Origin: Sergeia podlipaevii
Lineage: Eukaryota > Euglenozoa > Kinetoplastea > Trypanosomatida > Trypanosomatidae
Length of the DNA: 44,265 nt
Assembly (NCBI GenBank): GCA_030849805.1
Contig: JASANZ010002092.1
Coordinates: 1-44,265, forward strand
Direction: 5' to 3'
Each line of letters begins with the position of its first letter. The first letter of the stretch is position 1. Positions 9,794 through 19,110 of this stretch are shown here, piece after piece. Both the position numbers and the translations under genes were made by a program. The notes under the pieces were generated by a model. The model worked only from the letters and a program-made list of their open reading frames with translations. It was not told where the DNA came from and ran no database searches.

Positions 9794-10872
9794 TCTTGTT
9801 TGCTTTGTATTCCTTTTTCTTTTTAAAATATATATATATATATTTGCTACGTAGTGTGTGCGCAAAAGGAAAAGAGTAACTCTTGCCGTGTGCGTACCTA
9901 TAAAAATCTATCAAGTCTAAGAAATACACGTCTATGCACGCGTTTCCAACTGAAATGCCCAAGAGAAAAAGAAGACAGAGAGGGAGAGGTAGGAAAAAAA
10001 AAACGGCAGAAAAAAAAATGCTCATTTTATTTAAACTATTGGATACATCATGATACATATACATAAACATGCGTAACGCCCAAAGAGGCCACAGAAGAGA
10101 GGAAAAAAAAACGCACTAAAATCGGCGTGATTTAATAAGAGTGTAGAGGGTGGAAACTCAAATGTCGCTGTGACAGGGGGGGGAAGGAAAACGCACAAAT
10201 ATGAAAAAGGAAAAAGAGCAGCACCTTCTCATACTTACCCCAGTGTATAGCTGCGAGTTACAGAAAGGGAGATGAGAAAGAAAGAAAAAAAGAGAAGTAA
10301 AGGCGAAAAAAACGCAAATCAATAAATATTTACGCATGATATTGTTTCTGCGTAGTTGCACCATCCAAACTGATTCCCCTTTCGTCAAAATAAAAATTAT
10401 TAAAACAGAAAAAAAAAATATGATAATGAATGGCACAAAAGAAAAAGAGAGGGAATCCCGCAGGTGAGTTGCTAGATGTGTACCAAAATGCTTATTGCAT
10501 GCATGCAAAGATCGGTATCATCATTTTTTTTTTCTGTCAATGTACATGCACAACCACACACATTGAAAAATATATATACACAAGTACAACTTGTTCTGCT
10601 CTTTGACAGTACGTCCGTCATCCACAAAACCTCTCTATCTCTCTCTCTTTCGCTCTCATACACACATACTTTCTTCTTCTCTCTCTCCTCTCTTGTGAAC
10701 ATTCCTCTCAGTAACGTCGGCAAGAGCAACAACAACATTGAAAAAAAAATATATTCATTCTTCGTATTAAATTAATTTCGTGTTATCACTCCTTGATAAA
10801 TTTTTCAAACTTTTCTTTCGTTTTTTTAAAGGGGAAAAAGTACAGAAGAGAAAAAGGGCACAACAATATGTG
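9794..10872. other. Intergenic, low-complexity; plus-strand pyrimidine tract 10622-10711
   Basis: This 1.1-kb spacer lies between the RING E3 gene and the EF-hand gene. It holds an (AT)n run at about 9828-9843, several A8-A10 runs, and a striking plus-strand C/T-rich block at 10622-10711 ending in CTCTCAG. No protein-like frame was found. Confidence 0.6.
9950..9989 (-). promoter_or_regulatory. Predicted trans-splice acceptor for the EF-hand gene
   Basis: The coding strand shows a C/T-rich tract (complement of 9962-9989) and then GGGCATTTCAG, with AG at 9950-9951. The leader is about 156 nt, and no ATG precedes the annotated start. Confidence 0.55.
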
Positions 10873-12897
10873 CTACTTAAACCAGGCATTTGCCTTCTTT
10901 GAGGCTTTCTTGCTAGCCGGCAACCCACGACGGCCGCCAGTGCTAGGAAGAGACGGATACAGAGACGGATCCGATATCGTTGGACTACCAGCGTAGACGG
11001 CGCTTAAAGTCGGGAATTCATTCGAAGACGGCGATTGTTGTTGTTGAAATGATGGCTCTGGCTGAGGGGATGAGGAACTGGTAGTGTCCGAGCCCCAGGC
11101 GTTCTTCACTATCTTGGCCGTGCCGTTGCTACTATGCCATGCATTCTTGGCCTGCTTATTGCTGCCGCTCCCTTTGGCATTGCCCTTCACTAAATGATGA
11201 CCAAACAGGCGCTGCTGCTCCTCTAAGCGGGTTCGCTCATTGCGGGACCTTTCATTAAGTGCCTGATCCTCCTGCTCCTTCGCTAAGCGCGCCTTCTCGT
11301 CTTCCTGCCGTGACTGTTCCATGCGCTGCACCTCCGGTGCGGTCTTCATGCGCCAGACCGCCTCCAGGGCCTTCTGCTTGTTCTCACTGGGGATGGTAGA
11401 GCACAGAAGAGGGAAAACCTCATTGAAGGTGTCAGGGTTAGGGAAAAACGTGTGTGCGACCAAGTTATAGTACTCAAGAGTGAGTATCTTGGAATCAAGA
11501 AACTCCCTGGTGACACCACGGAACTGGCCATACAACACAGGAGACTTGAGCTCCCTTTCCAAGATGCGATCTAGCATCCGATGACGCTCCGCGACGCTGT
11601 CAGGGACGCCTTTGCTATCAAAAGATGGTATCCCTCCTCCTCTGCTGGTATTGTTGCCACCACGATTATTCTTCATATTGTTGCCGCTGGCGTTCCCAAA
11701 GCCGCGTGTAGCTCCGTCGTTCCCCTGAGACAGCGTCGTCGAGACTGGCGAAGAAGGTGAAACAGCGGGCTCAGCGGCACGCATGAGTGGGGTCAAAACG
11801 TTCTTCTTGCGAAAGCAGCGTGGCAGTCCGCTGCCTTGAGGTACGTGGCCGAGCAGGTCATCCTTTTTATGGTCATGCCCACGCTTTCCGCGTCCCCCCT
11901 TCAAAGGCATCATCTCCACTGTTTCCTTGTGGTGAACGTGATCGAATACGATTTGAATGGCATTGGTGTTCGCACCTGTCGCCGGGCCCCGAGACAAGTT
12001 GTCTGCGACACCTCCCCTCACATCTGAGACGACCTCCCCGCATGCAAAGGATACCTTTGCCTTAACACCATGGACACGCTGCTTGTGTGCTGCGAGATCA
12101 ATCTCGGTAGCAAAGACACGCATCATGACGTCCAGGTGGGCACAATCGGGGTGGTCGCAGATAAAGTGTGCGCGCTCAAAGTGCAGGTTCAGCTTGTTAC
12201 GGTTCTCATAAAACGTGAAAGTGAACTGCCCGCGATTGCATACATCACATGTAAAGTGTGCCTGTTGCATGTGCTTGAGCAGCATCTCGCCATCATAAAA
12301 GCGTGTCCGTTTACAAAATCGGCAAGGTGGGTGTCCCGAAAAGGAGGTCGAGTCGAGCGCGCAGCGGCCCTCTAAGTGTTGCTGAAGAGCCTTCTCGGAG
12401 TACGCAATCTCCTCGCATAGAAACGTGGGGCGATTCTGAAGGCAGATCTCGCAATACGACATCGCGTGGTCTGTCTTGAGGTGGTCCTTGAGCATATTGA
12501 ATTGAATAAAAGGATCCTGAAAGCCCTGGAACCAGCACGCAGGCATGGGGCACACGTTCTCGTAAAGTTTCGCCACCTCAGCTGCGAGGTCATTGCCGTC
12601 GATAAAGCACTGCAGCTTGCGGTCAAAGATAGACAACTTCTTTGCTGACGCCATCTCTTCCGCGGTGTACTGCTCTGGGCAGGCACTCAGAGCACGTGTA
12701 ACCACAACTTGCTTACTAGATACACGGCAAATAGGACAGCTTCCCTTGTTAATGGTCTGAATGCGTAGTCCACACGTAAAGCAAGTAAAGTGGCCGCATT
12801 CAAATATGCAAACCGCCATGCATGGCTCGACGCAGATCACGCAATCAACGGGTTCTTCATCCACGTTGGGAGGGCCCCTATCCCCTTCTTTCAACAT
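10873..12897 (-). CDS. ZNF598/Hel2-type RING and C2H2 zinc-finger E3 ubiquitin ligase
   Basis: This is a 674-residue protein. An N-terminal C3HC4 RING is complete: Cys19, Cys22, Cys34, His36, Cys39, Cys42, Cys54 and Cys57. A run of C2H2-type fingers follows between about residues 115 and 275, including FICDHPDCAHLDV and FTCDVCNRGQF. The C-terminal half is low-complexity and charged, with an RLEEQQRLFGHHLV segment and a basic end with AWFK. RING first, then clustered C2H2 fingers and a disordered tail, is the architecture of ZNF598/Hel2. That enzyme ubiquitinates small-subunit proteins of collided ribosomes to start ribosome quality control. The role is inferred from this architecture. The ATG at 12897 has an acceptor AG only 15 nt upstream. 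The stop is TAG. Confidence 0.9.
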   Translation of the reverse strand: MLKEGDRGPPNVDEEPVDCVICVEPCMAVCIFECGHFTCFTCGLRIQTINKGSCPICRVSSKQVVVTRALSACPEQYTAEEMASAKKLSIFDRKLQCFIDGNDLAAEVAKLYENVCPMPACWFQGFQDPFIQFNMLKDHLKTDHAMSYCEICLQNRPTFLCEEIAYSEKALQQHLEGRCALDSTSFSGHPPCRFCKRTRFYDGEMLLKHMQQAHFTCDVCNRGQFTFTFYENRNKLNLHFERAHFICDHPDCAHLDVMMRVFATEIDLAAHKQRVHGVKAKVSFACGEVVSDVRGGVADNLSRGPATGANTNAIQIVFDHVHHKETVEMMPLKGGRGKRGHDHKKDDLLGHVPQGSGLPRCFRKKNVLTPLMRAAEPAVSPSSPVSTTLSQGNDGATRGFGNASGNNMKNNRGGNNTSRGGGIPSFDSKGVPDSVAERHRMLDRILERELKSPVLYGQFRGVTREFLDSKILTLEYYNLVAHTFFPNPDTFNEVFPLLCSTIPSENKQKALEAVWRMKTAPEVQRMEQSRQEDEKARLAKEQEDQALNERSRNERTRLEEQQRLFGHHLVKGNAKGSGSNKQAKNAWHSSNGTAKIVKNAWGSDTTSSSSPQPEPSFQQQQSPSSNEFPTLSAVYAGSPTISDPSLYPSLPSTGGRRGLPASKKASKKANAWFK

Positions 12898-12912
12898 GAA
12901 ATAAGTAGGACA

Positions 12913-12940
12913 CTGTTATCAACAAACAAACAAAAAAAGA
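12913..12940 (-). promoter_or_regulatory. Predicted trans-splice acceptor for the RING E3 gene
   Basis: A T-rich coding-strand tract interrupted by single G residues (complement of 12921-12940) leads into GATAACAG, with AG at 12913-12914. This leaves a 15-nt leader before the ATG. Confidence 0.5.
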
Positions 12941-13180
12941 ATATATTATAATTCGCTTAACAAAGCAGTCCTAGCGTCGCACTCAATCTTTTTTTTTCTC
13001 TTTTCGCTTAAATGAATAAGGAAGAAAGCGTCTTACTAACAGTTAAAAAGAGGGAAGAAAAAGTTCTCACCTCAAAAAAGAGAAAAAACAAAAAGGAAAG
13101 ATGTAAATTCCACGCTAAAAAAAAAAAAGAATAAATTCTCTCTGCGTAATCTTTGACATGAAGGGACAATATATAAACAA

Positions 13181-13187
13181 ATATATG

Positions 13188-13220
<33 letters not shown>
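13181..13220. repeat. Compound (AT)n-(AG)n microsatellite
   Basis: About 22 nt of alternating A and T with one G interruption runs directly into nine AG units. It lies in intergenic DNA and was probably generated by replication slippage. Confidence 0.85.
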
Positions 13221-13221
<1 letters not shown>

Positions 13222-13865
13222 AAAAAAAGTGAGAAGGAAAGAAAAAGCCGTATAGTAACATTGACAGCGCCACTTGCAGCAAAAGCAATGAAGGGAAAAA
13301 GGAGAAAAAAAAAATGGTTATTGCAGGGAGCTTAACAGCAATTTTTCTTCAATGACAAAAAAAAAACTATTAAAAGGTTTTTAAATGCATGAAATGGATC
13401 GTTTTCATTTCTTTTCATCTCCTTTGCTTGATTATATGCTTTGCGTGTTCATATAATGCTCATAAGAGCCCTGCAGTTTCATATATATAGTGGCGTCTCA
13501 ATACAATAAACAATATATATATATATTTTAAAAAAAAAAAATGCAGCGCATGTGGAAACCCAAAAGATCTCCCGTCTCTCCTTCCTTCTTTCTTCTCCCC
13601 TTTTCTCAGCATTTTAAAAGAAAAGAACACACACACTTATATATACAATAGTGGTATCATTTTTGTAAATCAACTGCTGTTGATTAAAGAAGATACACAA
13701 TATAAAAGAATTGAAAGGGTTGAAAGTGAAGAAAAAAATTTGAAAGAGAGAGTGAATCTAATAAATAAAAATAATCTAGTATGATCGACAGGACAAAAAA
13801 AAAACTGCTCGATCAAAAAAGAAAAAAGAAAAAGACAAAGTCTCCTCAAGCATCCACTATAAATT

Positions 13866-16475
13866 CTAAGCAGAAATAGCGTTCTCCTTACCTTCAACAA
13901 AAGGTCTTGCACTGGAGCTAGAGAGTACCCCAGTCACCGATGGCTTTCTCTTTTTTTTGCCGGCAAAAGCAAAGCTGTGATCCTGCGCACCCTCACATGC
14001 AATGGGCGGAAGCACCAAGGAGTCAATGTACTGCTGCTGCGCGTGCTTTGGTTCTTCCAGCGGAAGATGTAGCTGGGCGATACCGCCAGGAACAGAAGTG
14101 GTAGGCGCCGTACCAGCTGCAGCAGCCTTCTCTTTGCCTCCAATGCTAATAGAATTGACATTCGATAACACGTTGAGACCGCCGCGAGACTGAAGGGGCG
14201 TTGCTTGTGGCACATCCTTTCCATCCGGCAGCTGTGCCTCCTCCCGTGGTTGTGGCTGGTGAGTTTCCCTCAGGCTCCCGCCAGTTGCCTCCACACGCAG
14301 AGACGGCGCAATGTACGGGGTGCTACTGCTCCGCGTGCTGCATAGAATATCCTGCACGTCCGCGTGAGATCCAATGGCACTGACAGTGCGTGCGAACACT
14401 GGAGCGAAGGCCAACGAAGTGTAGAGAGGGCCAGTCTCGCGGTGAGAAATAAGAAACGCGGTGGTGCTGCTGTCAATAGGAACCTCTCGATCCACCTCAA
14501 GAAACGCCGGACACACCACTTCCGACTGAGGCGACGCATCACTGATGTCCTCCTCCTTACCGCTTGCTTTATCAGCGGATGTGGTGCTCTCGACCGTCAA
14601 GGTTTGCTTCCCAGCAGCCCAACGCGGCGCAAGAATCGTCGTGAGTTCAAAGTTGGCTCCTTCAAAAATGAAGTGGGTAGCCCCACAGACCACCTCCTCC
14701 CTCTGCACATCGCGATGTTTCAGCAGGCTGGCGTATTCCTTGCTACTGATGCGCTGCGCACTCTCCACACGCTGCTGTGTGTACGTGTCAACTCTACTGC
14801 CTGAGACAGCAGCGGCGGCTGCCGCCATACGCCCTGTGATCGAGCGCTGCTGAGAATCTTGCTGCTCCGCGGCGGACCCACGGCGACTGAGACTGTTGAG
14901 CGGACGGTCCCCCGATGGCTGCCTTACCGTGCTGGTGCGGATAGAACGGAAGAAATGCATGGCAGATCCGTCCGCCATCACGCGGCGCATCACGAGCCGC
15001 ACCTCGTTCATCTGGCTGTTGCTAAGAATGGTGGTGGTGACCTCGTAGCTGCACGAGGCAATAGGCAACGTACGCGGGCAGCGGCGCACAAGGTAGTGAT
15101 TCGTTACCTGCGTTTCAGAGGGCTGCTGCTGACCCACGAGCTGCGCCACCACGTCAAGGCCTCCCTCAATCTTACTTTCAAAAGTGCCCGAGTTGTCGAG
15201 AATGCGGAACATGGGGTGGCCTACGTACATCTGACGCAGCTTCACATCGGAAGCGCGGGCTCCGTCCAGGTCCTCGTATCGCGCAGGGTTATCCAAGTTG
15301 TAAAACGCCTCCGCACCAATGGCTGATGTCACCATGTGGATCACGGCATCGTAGCGGTCACGCAGCACGTCCAGAGTGCACCCCAGACCCTTAAGGATAG
15401 CGGCAAACTGCTCGTCCGTGCAGAAGGCGCGGCCGTCCATTGTGCCGCGATCCGACACCACGATAGAAGGCTTGCCCGATGCCACAGCAAGGGCATAGAA
15501 CTGGTCCTCAAGCGCCAGTTGGGTCCTTAGCAGGCACAGCTGCTGCTCCACCGCCAGATTAGCATCCCACTGCATACCACCGGTGACGAGAAGCGTGGCC
15601 GCCTCAGGGACACAGAGCACTTGATACCCAAGGCGCTGGGGCACCTTGGACTGCATCTCCGCCAGCATAGTAGACTTACCTGCGCAAGGGCCGCCGGTGA
15701 GGCATACCCGGAATACCTTGTGATTCTGCTTCAACTCCGACTGAAGCGAAGCAAGTCCAAGGCTGGTGTAGTTGTACAAGCCAGCTGCAGGTGAAACCGA
15801 CCGGGCCACTGGTCTATAGCTGATGCCACCCTCCACGCCTGTGTGAAGCATAAGATCCTTTGCTGCCGACTCGGGGCACTCAGGAGGAGGAGAGTCCTCT
15901 GTCCTCTTTGCTACTGGCTTTGTAATAGGTGGGGGAGGGGTATGGGGTTGGTATTCAGCAGTCAGCGCATGAGAATGTGGAGTGCTTGGCTGTAGGCTGG
16001 GCGGCGTGCTTCCCCCCATAGTGTTTGCTGAGAGAAGCAAAGAGCCCCGGCGATGTGGCTGGTGAAGAGGAGGCGCCTGTGGGGCTACAGCAGAGGTAGC
16101 AGCGGCGAAAGTTGCGATCTCATCGTTATCCTCAGAAGTCACGATACGACCCTGTCGAGGATTTAGCGCTGCATGAGGCTGCGCTGGAGCTTGGGGCACC
16201 GTCGCCTCCGGTATGGCCGATATGTGGCTGTTTGGTGCCGGCAAAGCATGTGGAGCAGGCTGCTGCTGTGGTGGTGGTTGTAGCTTTATTGCAGCCTGCT
16301 CAGATGGTCGGGAATGAGCAGTGACAAACTCAGTCGATGCAAGAGGATTGGGAGGTGACCGTTGTGTAGTGCCAGGTAGTGGAAGCTGCTGTTTTTGATG
16401 CTGTGTACGCGGGGTATGGAGATACTGCGCGCCTGTGTCATCTGCCCTTTGTTGCTTTGTAACACCGCCACCCAT
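13866..16475 (-). CDS. TTD14-like P-loop NTPase with CYTH-like C-terminal region
   Basis: The protein has 869 residues. The first ~240 are Pro/Gln/Ser-rich and probably disordered. A P-loop GGPCAGKST sits at residues 261-269, and SDRG at 341-344 is a likely Walker B-type element, in a domain of about 200 residues matching the AAA_28/NadR-like fold. Downstream, segments with alternating charged strands (about 460-515 and 565-615, the latter with KEYASLLKHRD) resemble the CYTH-like part of Drosophila TTD14. That protein binds GTP and phosphatidylinositol 3-phosphate and moves TRP channels. The N-terminus MGGGVTK has Gly2 and Thr6, compatible with N-myristoylation and membrane attachment. The C-terminal 200 residues are again low-complexity. 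The stop is TAG. Assignment to the family is good; the trafficking role in this organism is inference. Confidence 0.85.
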   Translation of the reverse strand: MGGGVTKQQRADDTGAQYLHTPRTQHQKQQLPLPGTTQRSPPNPLASTEFVTAHSRPSEQAAIKLQPPPQQQPAPHALPAPNSHISAIPEATVPQAPAQPHAALNPRQGRIVTSEDNDEIATFAAATSAVAPQAPPLHQPHRRGSLLLSANTMGGSTPPSLQPSTPHSHALTAEYQPHTPPPPITKPVAKRTEDSPPPECPESAAKDLMLHTGVEGGISYRPVARSVSPAAGLYNYTSLGLASLQSELKQNHKVFRVCLTGGPCAGKSTMLAEMQSKVPQRLGYQVLCVPEAATLLVTGGMQWDANLAVEQQLCLLRTQLALEDQFYALAVASGKPSIVVSDRGTMDGRAFCTDEQFAAILKGLGCTLDVLRDRYDAVIHMVTSAIGAEAFYNLDNPARYEDLDGARASDVKLRQMYVGHPMFRILDNSGTFESKIEGGLDVVAQLVGQQQPSETQVTNHYLVRRCPRTLPIASCSYEVTTTILSNSQMNEVRLVMRRVMADGSAMHFFRSIRTSTVRQPSGDRPLNSLSRRGSAAEQQDSQQRSITGRMAAAAAAVSGSRVDTYTQQRVESAQRISSKEYASLLKHRDVQREEVVCGATHFIFEGANFELTTILAPRWAAGKQTLTVESTTSADKASGKEEDISDASPQSEVVCPAFLEVDREVPIDSSTTAFLISHRETGPLYTSLAFAPVFARTVSAIGSHADVQDILCSTRSSSTPYIAPSLRVEATGGSLRETHQPQPREEAQLPDGKDVPQATPLQSRGGLNVLSNVNSISIGGKEKAAAAGTAPTTSVPGGIAQLHLPLEEPKHAQQQYIDSLVLPPIACEGAQDHSFAFAGKKKRKPSVTGVLSSSSARPFVEGKENAISA

Positions 16476-17343
16476 TGTTTATTTTTTTTCCCCAATCGGA
16501 TCCTTCTTTGATATTTTTGTTGTTCTTTTAAACTGACAAATACAAAATCTAATAAACTTCTAAAGTGAAAAAAAAAGAAAATTTTAAAGCAAGTGTATGC
16601 TCTAATGTAAATTTAAAGTAAAAAAAGATAATACTCCTTTCACAACCTTAAAAAAAGAAACTATTTTTTTTCTATTTCTACTATGAAAATTATTCGCTTA
16701 AGACTAAGTACAGCACGCGCTTCGTCTATATATATATGAAATTGATTTACAACCAGAGATGAGGAACAATAGATACGAAAGTGTTGTGAGCACATAGAGG
16801 AACAACGCACATATGTACATGGGTAAAAAATGAATAACTCGCAACAATAAAAGTTTCATTGTATAGAGTTATGCTGTATCTCTGTGTTGTCATGCTTTGA
16901 CAAACGCAACTGCATCATGGTTGTAGCTTTTATTTTCTCTCTTTTTGCTTCGTCTCTCCTTTGTGCTTTGTGCATATCAACAAGGTCAACTTGCATCGTC
17001 AAAAAATCAATTATTGGTAGAAAGAAAATGACTTTCTACATTTGATTTTAAACGGCAACGCTACCCCCCACACATACCGTGCACCTCAAGCAGTAAAGCT
17101 TATAAATGAGGTGCTACACCCATATAATCGTACCATATAGACCCACCAAAACCTTCACACGCGCGCATGCACGGCAACATTTTCAAAATTCTCCATTATA
17201 TGCGCAGTTGAAAAATTTTTAAAAAGTCATATATCAACTCCAGAAGAAACAGGGAAAAAAAAAATTAGCAGCGACGCAGGAGCTAGCCAAGAACAATCTG
17301 AGCAGCTGTAGTGAGATGCCCTAGTTTTTTTTCTTTAAATCTG
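16476..17343. other. Intergenic, AT-rich; small hairpin at 16887-16903
   Basis: This is the spacer between SmE and the TTD14-like gene. It contains the acceptor at 16560-16581, a TA run near 16727-16737, a plus-strand C/T-rich stretch at about 16930-16966 and a perfect 6-bp inverted repeat TTGTCA/TGACAA at 16887-16903. No gene was seen. Confidence 0.6.
16560..16581 (-). promoter_or_regulatory. Predicted trans-splice acceptor for the TTD14-like gene
   Basis: The coding strand reads TTTTTTTTTCACTTTAG with AG at 16560-16561. The leader is about 84 nt. Confidence 0.5.
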
Positions 17344-17604
17344 TTAAACGCCAATGGGGTGGATGACGCCAACGTTGTCACTGCGCAGAAGAATCTTGCC
17401 TAGGTGCGTAGTCTCCTTCTTCCTTGTGTTAATTTCTGCAGCGTCGCCGAGCACGACGTTCATAAACTCGTCGTAGCCTAGAAGATTGCCCTCAATCTTG
17501 ATGGAGCTGTCATGTACCAACCACACACACACGCGGGTCTTGTCCGTCATAAACTTATAAATCACATTGGTGGGGTTCACCATCTGCTTTGTTACCGCGC
17601 TCAT
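17344..17604 (-). CDS. SmE: Small nuclear ribonucleoprotein Sm-E
   Basis: This 86-residue protein covers the whole LSm/Sm fold. The Sm1 half contains [19 protein letters not shown], then [15 protein letters not shown], closely matching the SmE signature GFDEYMNLVLDDAEEI. The Sm2 half has [17 protein letters not shown], matching LGRIMLKGDNITLL. SmE is part of the seven-membered Sm ring on U1, U2, U4 and U5 snRNAs and, in kinetoplastids, on the spliced-leader RNA, so it serves trans-splicing. The ATG at 17604 follows an acceptor AG 40 nt upstream and matches the known start of SmE. The longer upstream frame is leader sequence. The stop is TAA. Confidence 0.95.
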   Translation of the reverse strand: MSAVTKQMVNPTNVIYKFMTDKTRVCVWLVHDSSIKIEGNLLGYDEFMNVVLGDAAEINTRKKETTHLGKILLRSDNVGVIHPIGV

Positions 17605-19110
17605 CTCTCCAAGGAAATAATTAAAAAAAATATATAATAATAAACTGAAAAAGAAAAAACTCCAGTAAATGAAGTTAGTATTCACTTGATGATTCGCGGG
17701 GATAAATTGCTCCCTTCTATATATATATAAATATATGAAAAAGAACCTAAATGAAAGCAAATAGCTGTCAACATCAAAAGGAAAAAAAAAAGCGTAGAGG
17801 GAGGGGGACAAAAGCGTTAGTACAGAGCAATTATACACCTTTCTAGCATGTAAGCAACAAATCTCGCTTTCGCAACACAAAACAAATAGTGAGTTGTCCC
17901 TTTAAATTCATACCAAGCAAATCATCGCTGATAAGGCATTAGCAATGGCTCAACAGAAAAAAAACTTCTCTTTTCTCTCTTTATTTTTCTCTCGGCAGAC
18001 TGATACTTGAGAACTCACTATATGCTCCCATGCACGCACGTGGGAGCTGCAGAACGGATAGAGTGTATATATATGTCCCCATTCATACCTCGCTAAAGAG
18101 TTTCTTTTGTTAGCGCCAAGAAACAAATTTAAAAAATGAATCCAAAATAACAACACTGAAATCCAAAGTTACGCGCCTCCTTCCTCAAAATATCCCAAGC
18201 ATTCATATGTTAAAAATCAGTACTATGCAGCAATACCAAAATCATAACAATAGTCCCATTTCTTGTAAAGGGAAAAAAATATGTATTCTCTCCGTGTATG
18301 TGCGGTGTATTAAGCCTCTGCGTGCATGTATGACATCAAGCCATCAACACCACTACTCTAAGCATCAGAAAACAATAATAATAAAAATAGAATGAAGGAA
18401 CAATAATTGTCCAGCAATATGAAAGTGAGTGCGCACATACTCGTCTAGTTCTCCCCTTTCTGTCTCTTTTCTTCCGTCTCTTTCAGGATACACTATCAAT
18501 CATTCTAAGTTTTTATATCACCGCACTAACCATACACACACACACAAGAGAAGTGAAAAGAGAGAAAAAAGGAAACGACGGAACCATATGGTTGCTCCAA
18601 AATATGTGTACTGCACTTCGCTGTAGGGAGATTGTGTCCTCTACACTCGCAGACACCATTCACCTAGTTCTCACATTTGAGAAAAGAAAAAAACACTCCT
18701 GCTTTTCCTCTTCTCATCACCCCGCAACTGTGCGGTGTCTTAGGCAGGATAGTTCAAAAAAAAAAAAGCCAATGCAAGCTTTTTTGACAGATATAGCCGT
18801 AAAGGTAGAGATCACTATCAGAGAACTGAATGCCATTCCCAATACCATTCTTTCCAAACAAGTCGGCTTTAACTATTTTTGGCACACCTTGACACCTTCA
18901 CGCACAAAAATAGAAAATAACAACAAACACATATATACGTATACGCGCACGCGCACATGCACACACCCTTACGGAGTGGAAAAAAAAAAGTGGCAATAAA
19001 GAGAGAAAAAAAATAACAATAATTGTAACAAAAGGAAATAAAAATAAACAATTCATTGTCTCTCCTCTCAAAGTAAACTGTCTTCTATGTAGCACTTGAC
19101 ATTATTATTA
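17605..19110. other. Intergenic 1.5 kb; plus-strand pyrimidine tract 18449-18486
   Basis: This is the spacer between the ubiquitin protease and SmE. It has an AT run at about 17718-17736, A-runs, and at 18449-18486 a plus-strand C/T tract ending in TTTCAG that looks like a splice acceptor on the wrong strand. The segment 18770-18900 is less repetitive than its surroundings but shows no coding pattern. No gene was found. Confidence 0.55.
17645..17659 (-). promoter_or_regulatory. Predicted trans-splice acceptor for SmE
   Basis: The coding strand reads TTTTTTCTTTTTCAG with AG at 17645-17646. The leader is 40 nt. This is one of the cleanest acceptors in the window. Confidence 0.65.

Larger units (their letters stand above)
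12898..13865. other. Intergenic; AT and AG microsatellites, plus-strand pyrimidine tract 13569-13609
   Basis: This spacer lies between the TTD14-like gene and the RING E3 gene. It contains a compound AT/AG microsatellite at 13181-13220, another AT run near 13512-13527, many A-runs, and a plus-strand tract of about 40 nt, almost pure C/T, ending in CAG at 13609. No gene was found. Confidence 0.6.

Noticed and set aside
10518..10524. C/D-box snoRNA suggested by a minus-strand ATGATGA
   Set aside because: No CTGA box lies at the proper distance downstream, and no terminal stem is present.
14364..14804. Plus-strand frame of 146 codons inside the TTD14-like gene
   Set aside because: Antisense shadow of a well-supported gene, with no start signal or motif.
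17605..17880. N-terminal extension of SmE by about 90 residues
   Set aside because: The extension translates AT repeats and pyrimidine tracts, and a clean splice acceptor at 17645-17646 removes it.
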